A DNA stretch of 45,875 bases, from assembly GCA_000437675.1 (NCBI GenBank), contig FR901770.1, forward strand, positions 1,005 through 46,879, written 5' to 3'. Of the stretch, positions 41,101-45,875 are shown piece by piece. The DNA comes from Prevotella sp. CAG:891. Lineage in GTDB: Bacteria > Bacteroidota > Bacteroidia > Bacteroidales > Bacteroidaceae. The first letter of the stretch is position 1, and the number at the start of each line of letters is the position of its first letter. The notes under the pieces were generated by a model. The model did no database searches. It saw only the letters and a list, made by a program, of their open reading frames with translations, and was not told the DNA's origin. The translations under genes were made by a program, and so were the position numbers.

Positions 41101-42054
41101 TTAGCTCCAGTACGGATGCAGTTCGTTGCGCGAAAAGCGTGTCCAGGCCCATTTGCCGAAGGAGTAGAAAATGATAGCCGTAATCAGTCCGCCAAATACG
41201 TCAATCAGGTAGTGTGCCTGAATGTACACCGTGGCGCAGCACAGGAAAAAGTAGAAAGGCAATGCACCGAAAAAGAGGTAGCGGCGGTTATTGATCAGCA
41301 GAATCATCAGAATGGTGCTCATACCCACGTGCGATGAGGGGAAGGCTGCCGTGGGACGTTCACCCGTGGCTTGGCTTGATTCTACCAGCGAACGGAAAAA
41401 TCCGTCGGGACCCGGTGCGTGTGCCAATTCGTTGTGGTAGCGGAAGTAATCGCCCACTTCCGGAAAGTGTCCGGCCAGAATCAGGTCCTGTCCCACTGCG
41501 TGAAAGTAATACTGCGGTCCGGTGACGGGCAGAAACAGGTAGATGGTGTAATACAGAAAGAACGATGTCAGCACAATGAAGGCCGTACCCTCGAACTTGC
41601 TTCGGTCGGTGAATAGCGGGGCCAGCACTGTGAGCGCAATGAGCGGATAGTAGGCAAAGTAGCCCATGTGGAACAGTTCGCTCCATATTTTTTCGGGAAA
41701 ACTTTCGGCAAAACTGATGGCCGGCTGACAGCCAAACAGCACTTGGTCAGCTTGGGCAAAGATATGGTCGGCATTGCCAAAAAGTTGGCAGAACTCGTAG
41801 GTGTCGGGATACCAGTAGCCTAAGAGCGAAAGCGGAAACAGGTAACGCAGAAACAGTGTGTAGCGGTTGGGGCGTGCGCGGTATATCAGGTAAATCAGCG
41901 CCATGCCCACCACCACAAAGGCACGGCCTTCAATCAGGCGCCATGGGTCTGCCATATCGTGCCCGAGCAGGGCTATCAGCAGGGTGGTAAAGAGCGTATA
42001 GGCCAGCGTCACTAATTCGATAGGCAGTGGCAATCGGCGGTTTTGAACGTTCAT
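41101..42054 (-). CDS. PAP2-superfamily integral membrane protein
   Basis: 317 residues with about six membrane helices (LVTLAYTLFTTLLIALLG, AFVVVGMALIYLIYRA, YPLIALTVLAPLF, FIVLTSFFLYYTIYLFLPV, YLFFGALPFYFFLCCATVYI, FGGLITAIIFYSFG). The phosphatase motifs are present: PSSHVGMST with the catalytic His, and HYLIDVFGG with the second His. The layout (PAP2_3 type) resembles inositol-phosphorylceramide synthases and lipid phosphatases, so a role in envelope lipid headgroup transfer or dephosphorylation is plausible. It lies between an epimerase-like gene and pepC on the same strand. A possible upstream small ORF overlaps its start codon. Confidence 0.85.
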   Translation of the reverse strand: MNVQNRRLPLPIELVTLAYTLFTTLLIALLGHDMADPWRLIEGRAFVVVGMALIYLIYRARPNRYTLFLRYLFPLSLLGYWYPDTYEFCQLFGNADHIFAQADQVLFGCQPAISFAESFPEKIWSELFHMGYFAYYPLIALTVLAPLFTDRSKFEGTAFIVLTSFFLYYTIYLFLPVTGPQYYFHAVGQDLILAGHFPEVGDYFRYHNELAHAPGPDGFFRSLVESSQATGERPTAAFPSSHVGMSTILMILLINNRRYLFFGALPFYFFLCCATVYIQAHYLIDVFGGLITAIIFYSFGKWAWTRFSRNELHPYWS

Positions 42055-42170
42055 TTTTGAGTTGTTATGTTTTTTGATGCAATGAAGCGGCAGTTCGCAG
42101 GCAGCACCGTTACCACGTTGCGCTGTCTGGATGGCGAAACAAGGGGTATCGCCGATTCGTCCATCTTCAT
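42051..42170 (-). CDS. Possible 39-aa upstream ORF overlapping the PAP2 start
   Basis: ATG at 42170 to TGA at 42051-42053. Its stop shares bases with the ATG of the PAP2 gene (ATGA), an arrangement typical of translational coupling. The product (MKMDESAIPLVSPSRQRN at its start) has no recognised features. An unused random frame is also quite possible. Confidence 0.25.
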   Translation of the reverse strand: MKMDESAIPLVSPSRQRNVVTVLPANCRFIASKNITTQK

Positions 42171-42291
42171 TTTTTTGGCAGTTTCTTGGATATTTAGAGG
42201 TTGTCGAACCCGAATGCTATTGATAGGATGCAGGTGCCACTTTTCAACTTATTTTTACAAGTGATTGGCACCATTTGGTGTCGGCCAATGC

Positions 42292-43314
42292 CTACAGCCA
42301 ACCCTCGCGGCGGTACCAGGCCACCGCAGCCTTCACACCGCGCACCAGCGGCCATTTGGGCGCATAGCCCAATTCTTCGCGTGCCGGACTGATGTCGCAT
42401 TGCCAGTTACGCTGCCGCATGATGCGGTATTTGTCAGAGTTGAGCGTCGGTATGTTTCCGGTCAGCCGTGCCAGTTTTTCGCCGGCAAAGCAAACCGCAC
42501 GCAGCACCCACAGCGGAGCGGTGATGTGCAACACGCGCTTCACGCCCAGTTCCATTTGCAGCAAATCGCTGAAGGCACGGCTCGTGTAGCTTTTTCCGTC
42601 GGTCAGGAAGTAGGCCCTTCCCGTACGTCCGCGACGCAAGGCCAGAAATGCTGCTTCTACGAGGTCGTCTACATAAATGAACGTCAGCACCTGCGGCTTG
42701 AAACCCACCGCAAAATCGATGTGGTGTTGAATGCTTTTGGCCATCATGAAGTAATCGCGTTCGCGTGGTCCGTATACGCCCGTCGGGCGCAGCACCACGT
42801 AGTTCAGTCCGGGAATTTCGGCAAGTCGGCTTTCGGCTTCGAGTTTCGACCGTCCGTAGGCCGTGTCGGGCACCTTCGGGTCGGACTCGTGAATGGGGCG
42901 GCGCTTCGTTTCGCAGGCCGGTCCATACACGCTGAGCGAACTGATAAACACAAAGCGACCCTGTTCGCGCAGGGCACCTGTGTCGATGAGGCATTGTGCC
43001 AGTCGCACCGTGCCCTCGGCATTCACCGCAAAAAAGTCAGCCGGTTTGCGGCACTTCGTGGCACCGGCTGCATGAATCACATAATCGAACGTACCCTCGG
43101 TTTCAGCATGCGCCGTGAGCTGGCGGGTCAGTTCTTCGGTATGGCCTAAGTTCAGTTCGATAAAGCGGATGCGTTCGTCGGTCAAATATTTTCGGCTGCT
43201 GTTCCGGCGCACGGCGGCCCACACCTCCATGCCTTCGTTCAGAGCCCGTTCCACCATGAAACTGCCAATGAAGCCCGAAGCACCCGTAATCAGTATTTTT
43301 TTTCTTGTACCCAT
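42292..43314 (-). CDS. NAD-dependent epimerase/dehydratase family protein
   Basis: 340 residues of the extended short-chain dehydrogenase type. The nucleotide-binding motif is ITGASGFIGSFMVE near residues 8-21, followed by VIHAAGATKC, FISSLSVYGPA and the catalytic Tyr/Lys pair in YGRSKLEAE; VVLRPTGVYGPRERDY and FIYVDDLVEA are further family blocks. Such enzymes modify nucleotide sugars or related substrates; the substrate cannot be told. The ATG at 43314 starts right at the Rossmann fold; the longer in-frame start at 43509 overlaps the upstream gene. It begins 14 nt after the stop of the LTA-synthase-like gene, so it is in that operon. A 237-nt spacer separates it from the PAP2 gene. Confidence 0.9.
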   Translation of the reverse strand: MGTRKKILITGASGFIGSFMVERALNEGMEVWAAVRRNSSRKYLTDERIRFIELNLGHTEELTRQLTAHAETEGTFDYVIHAAGATKCRKPADFFAVNAEGTVRLAQCLIDTGALREQGRFVFISSLSVYGPACETKRRPIHESDPKVPDTAYGRSKLEAESRLAEIPGLNYVVLRPTGVYGPRERDYFMMAKSIQHHIDFAVGFKPQVLTFIYVDDLVEAAFLALRRGRTGRAYFLTDGKSYTSRAFSDLLQMELGVKRVLHITAPLWVLRAVCFAGEKLARLTGNIPTLNSDKYRIMRQRNWQCDISPAREELGYAPKWPLVRGVKAAVAWYRREGWL

Positions 43315-43328
43315 TGTTTGAAAATTTG

Positions 43329-45216
43329 TCAGCGTGCCGCTGGTTTTTCGCCCTGCAGATAGTCGTAGCAGGTTTGCAGAAAAGCCTTGGCTGCATTCAC
43401 GCGCAGTGTCGAAGGTTGCGGCGCTTCGCGAAACACACTTTCGGGTTTCGTCATGAGGTTCACCACCGAAATGCCCGTGGCATCCTTCCAATAAATACCC
43501 TCGCTCCACACATGTACTGCCGAAGGATGCGTGTAGCTCCGGCTCATCACGTCGCGGCTAAAGGTAAAATCGTCGTGTGGTAAACCCATCTGTCCCAGCA
43601 GCGTAGCCGCCAGGTCGGTTTGGTTGCATATTTTGTCAATCTTTCGCGCCTTTGCCACCACGCCTCCCGTCCATATCAGCGGAATGTGCGATTTTCGTTC
43701 GTTCGTGTCGCTGATGCCTTCGGGATAGAAAATGCCGTGGTCGGGCAGCAGTATAATGAGAGTGTTCTCCCATTGCGGTGTGCGCTTCAGACGGTCGATA
43801 AAGCGGCCGATGCAGTCGTCGAGGTAAGCCATGGCATTAGCCACCTTGTCGTTCGGTATGCGGCTGTACGGCACCTTCCACGGTTCGTGGCTTGCCAGCG
43901 TCAGGAATCCCGTGTGCCAGGGACGGTCGGTGGGGTAGCGCATGATGCGGGCATACAGGCTGTCGAAGGTAATGTGGTCGGTCACGCCCCAGTCGTGGGT
44001 GCGGCGCACCTCGGCCGGGAAATACGTTTCGCCCATGGTGCGTTCGTAGCCGGTCGAAAGCAAGTAACCGTTGGTATTGGTAAAGTTGATGTCGCCGCCA
44101 TACAGGAACTCCGTGCGGTAACCTGCCCCTCGCAGCGTGCGTGCAATCGAAGGCAACGTGGCGCACTTCGAAGGCAACTTCATGACGCTCACATCGGGGT
44201 AAGCCGGATAGCCGCTCAGCGTACATACCGTACCGCGGTCGGTGCGGAAGGAGTTGGCATAGCATTGGGTGAACAATACTCCTTCGGCTGCCAGACGGTT
44301 CAGATTGGGCGTAATGTTCGGGTCGGTTTCGGGGTCGACGGCATTTACCAGCGTACCGCCGCAACCCTCCATGAGTATGAGCAACACATTGGGGCGCTGT
44401 GTGGTGAGCAGCGTGTCGGGGTCGATGCTCTGCGTGTTGTAATGCAGCATGGCCAGAATGCGTCGGCGTTCCTCCTCGTCGAAGAAGTTGAATTCCTCGG
44501 CAAAGTTTCGTTCCTTTTGCATGGAAGCCAGCAGACTGAATGCCGGATTCACGGCTGCGTGGTTCAGAAATTGGCGGTCGGAAAAGTAAACCATGCCCAC
44601 GTTCGCCGTGCTTTTGCCCACGCCGCCGCGAATGCCCAAAAACAGCAAACCGCCGGCCACCAGCCAGATGCCGGTGAGCAGTGCAGGGCGTTTTGCTTTT
44701 TCCAAAGGATTGCGCAGCAACAGCCGGTAGAGGGCAAACACGCCGGCTGTGGTCAGCCCTTTTCCCCGCGTCACCGGCTGTCGTCAGCACTATACACAGC
44801 GTAACGCCCAGGGCATAGCCCTTCGATACGCTCGACAAAGCCCCTGTCGGGTTGTCAAGGTAGGTCCACACCGTGCCGTCGAGCTTGATGCCCCAAAATC
44901 CGTAAAGGCAGGTGTCGCCCACGAATATCAGGGCCATAATTACGGCCAACAGTCCGACATATACCTTATATATAAGGCGCATGGGCCGAATGTTCAGCCA
45001 TAGTCCGATGCCCAGCAACAGCCAGAGGGGGGCAGTGGCGTATCCGGCTGTAGCCAAATCGAGGGGCAGTCCGTGCCACAGCACATCGGCCACATCGGCC
45101 GCCGTCATGACACCGCGAATGCCCGCTTCCTGAGCAAAGATAAAGGCCACTTTGCCCGCGGCAAACAGCGCGAGAGTCAGCGCGTAGAACAGCGCAAGAA
45201 TTTTAAAATGTTTCAT
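43329..45216 (-). CDS. LTA synthase/sulfatase-like membrane enzyme, interrupted by a frameshift
   Basis: The N-terminal part (ATG at 45216, MKHFKILALFYALTLALFA) supplies four membrane helices up to GYALGVTLCIVLTTAG. The rest, in a different frame, begins LTTAGVFALYRLLLRN and contains one more helix (LLTGIWLVAGGLLFLGI) and an alkaline-phosphatase-fold domain: NVLLILMEGCGGTLVN, the nucleophile region RTDRGTVCTLSG, TLASHEPW and LLPDHGIFYP. The family transfers phosphoglycerol or phosphoethanolamine groups to envelope glycans or lipids. The frame changes between 44743 and 44787, where a 14-bp direct repeat occurs twice. Translation could also restart at a GTG at 44774. It could be a mutation, a switch or a sequencing error. 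Confidence 0.85.
44743..44787. repeat. Imperfect 14-bp direct repeat at the frameshift
   Basis: CCGGCTGTGGTCAG at 44743-44756 and CCGGCTGTCGTCAG at 44774-44787 (13 of 14 identical), offset by 31 bp. Removing one copy plus the 17 nt between would join the two reading frames. Confidence 0.85.
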
Positions 45217-45263
45217 CAAATAGTTTACGGTTCAGCGCAGCGAACACCGGGGTAGGGATTGCC

Positions 45264-45875
45264 CTACAGTTGCTGCATGTCGTTCAGTCGTTTGTAATAT
45301 CCGCCCTTCTGCAGTAGCTCGTCGTGCGTGCCGCGTTCCACAATGCGTCCTTCGTAGAGCACACATATTTCGTCGGCATTCTTGATGGTCGACAGTCGGT
45401 GAGCAATGGCAATGGTTGTGCGCGTCTTCATGAGTCGTTCCAGCGCCTCCTGCACCAGTCGTTCGCTTTCGGTGTCGAGTGCCGAGGTAGCCTCGTCCAG
45501 AATCAGGATGGCCGGGTTTTTCAGAATGGCGCGCGCAATGCTGATGCGCTGTCGCTGTCCGCCCGAAAGTCGGCAGCCGCGGTCGCCCACGTTCGTGTCG
45601 TAACCATGTTCGCTTTCCATGATGAAGTCGTGGGCATTGGCTATCTTAGCTGCTTCAATCACCTGTTCCATTGTGGCATGTTCCACACCGAAGGTAATGT
45701 TGTTGTAGAAACTGTCGTTGAACAGAATAGCCTCTTGGTTTACGTTGCCGATGAGGCTGCGGAGGTCGGCAATGGCCAGATCCTTCACGTTCACGCCGTC
45801 AATCAAGATGTCGCCACCCGTCACGTCGTGGTATCGCGGCAGCAGGTCGACGAGGGTCGATTTACCCGAACCGCT
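45264..45875 (-). CDS. ABC exporter (MsbA-like), C-terminal nucleotide-binding domain, partial
   Basis: The last 203 residues; the membrane domain lies beyond the right edge. The frame enters with SGSGKST (Walker A), then the Q-loop (GNVNQEAILFND), the signature LSGGQRQRISIARAI, Walker B ILILDEATSALD and the H-loop AIAHRLST, and ends with a coil of Leu/Gln (YYKRLNDMQQL). The sequence resembles the fused half-transporters that export lipids or peptides, such as MsbA. The stop is 47 nt before the start of the LTA-synthase-like gene on the same strand, suggesting a shared envelope operon. Confidence 0.93.
   Translation of the reverse strand, partial: SGSGKSTLVDLLPRYHDVTGGDILIDGVNVKDLAIADLRSLIGNVNQEAILFNDSFYNNITFGVEHATMEQVIEAAKIANAHDFIMESEHGYDTNVGDRGCRLSGGQRQRISIARAILKNPAILILDEATSALDTESERLVQEALERLMKTRTTIAIAHRLSTIKNADEICVLYEGRIVERGTHDELLQKGGYYKRLNDMQQL

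Noticed and set aside
43837..44760. Long continuation of the N-terminal frame of the LTA-synthase-like gene
   Set aside because: After the frameshift it becomes Arg/His/Ala-rich with no domain, while the other frame carries the catalytic domain.
45264..45875. Complete small ABC ATPase
   Set aside because: The frame is open to the window edge and begins inside Walker A, so it is the end of a longer exporter.
1..45875. tRNA, rRNA or known riboswitch genes
   Set aside because: I looked for cloverleaf-like blocks and conserved rRNA segments on both strands by eye and found none; a covariance-model scan would be needed to exclude small structured RNAs.

Overview
The window looks like the chromosome of a Bacteroidales bacterium, most likely Prevotellaceae. 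Four things point that way. Promoters follow the Bacteroidota pattern (TTTG, about 19-21 nt, TAnnTTTG) and start codons lack Shine-Dalgarno sequences. There is a fused SecDF, a Bacteroidota-type nucleoside kinase and a PorZ-like protein. Several secreted proteins end in a type IX secretion (T9SS) tail of the form GIYI(V/I)NGKKV(I/V)K. No tRNA, rRNA, CRISPR array, transposase or phage gene was seen. Genus and species cannot be fixed from the sequence alone.

Layout. 1-1.7 kb: two FKBP-type prolyl isomerases and the first 45 codons of another exported protein, all on the minus strand. 2.1-5.2 kb: an SLC13-type permease with TrkA-C domains, an outer-membrane barrel and a small monooxygenase-fold protein, on the plus strand. 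5.4-9.9 kb: a small membrane protein, a nucleoside kinase, rpsO, murI and an OmpH/Skp-like chaperone. 10.1-19.0 kb: a minus-strand cell-surface locus, read in the order PCMD-like lipoprotein, PorT-like barrel, single-domain calycin-like T9SS cargo, large PCMD/calycin-like T9SS cargo, a paralogue of it interrupted at a run of ten G, and a 62-residue peptide. 19.0-20.1 kb: gene-poor, with a 21-bp tandem repeat that encodes a heptapeptide repeat. 20.1-27.5 kb: secDF, a sialate O-acetylesterase, mdh, an interspersed repeat array and an HU gene. 27.8-35.0 kb: porZ, rdgB, a YitT-family gene and leuS. The consensus promoter of leuS lies inside a second copy of the interspersed repeat. 35.4-39.4 kb: a large T9SS zinc metalloprotease followed by a second 60-residue peptide related to the first. 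39.6-45.9 kb: an exported C1-like aminopeptidase, a PAP2-family membrane protein, a sugar-epimerase-like protein, an LTA-synthase-like enzyme interrupted by a frameshift, and the C-terminal half of an ABC exporter.

How it fits together. Much of the window serves export and the envelope. SecDF and OmpH would move proteins to and through the periplasm, PorZ belongs to the T9SS surface complex, and five T9SS-tail cargoes or components are present. The most unusual points are a candidate phase-variable G10 tract in the signal-peptide region of a T9SS cargo, a pair of small related peptides each encoded directly behind a large T9SS cargo, a repeat family that carries a consensus promoter, a heptad-repeat mini-ORF, and an LTA-synthase-like gene whose frame would be restored by losing 31 bp between two short direct repeats.
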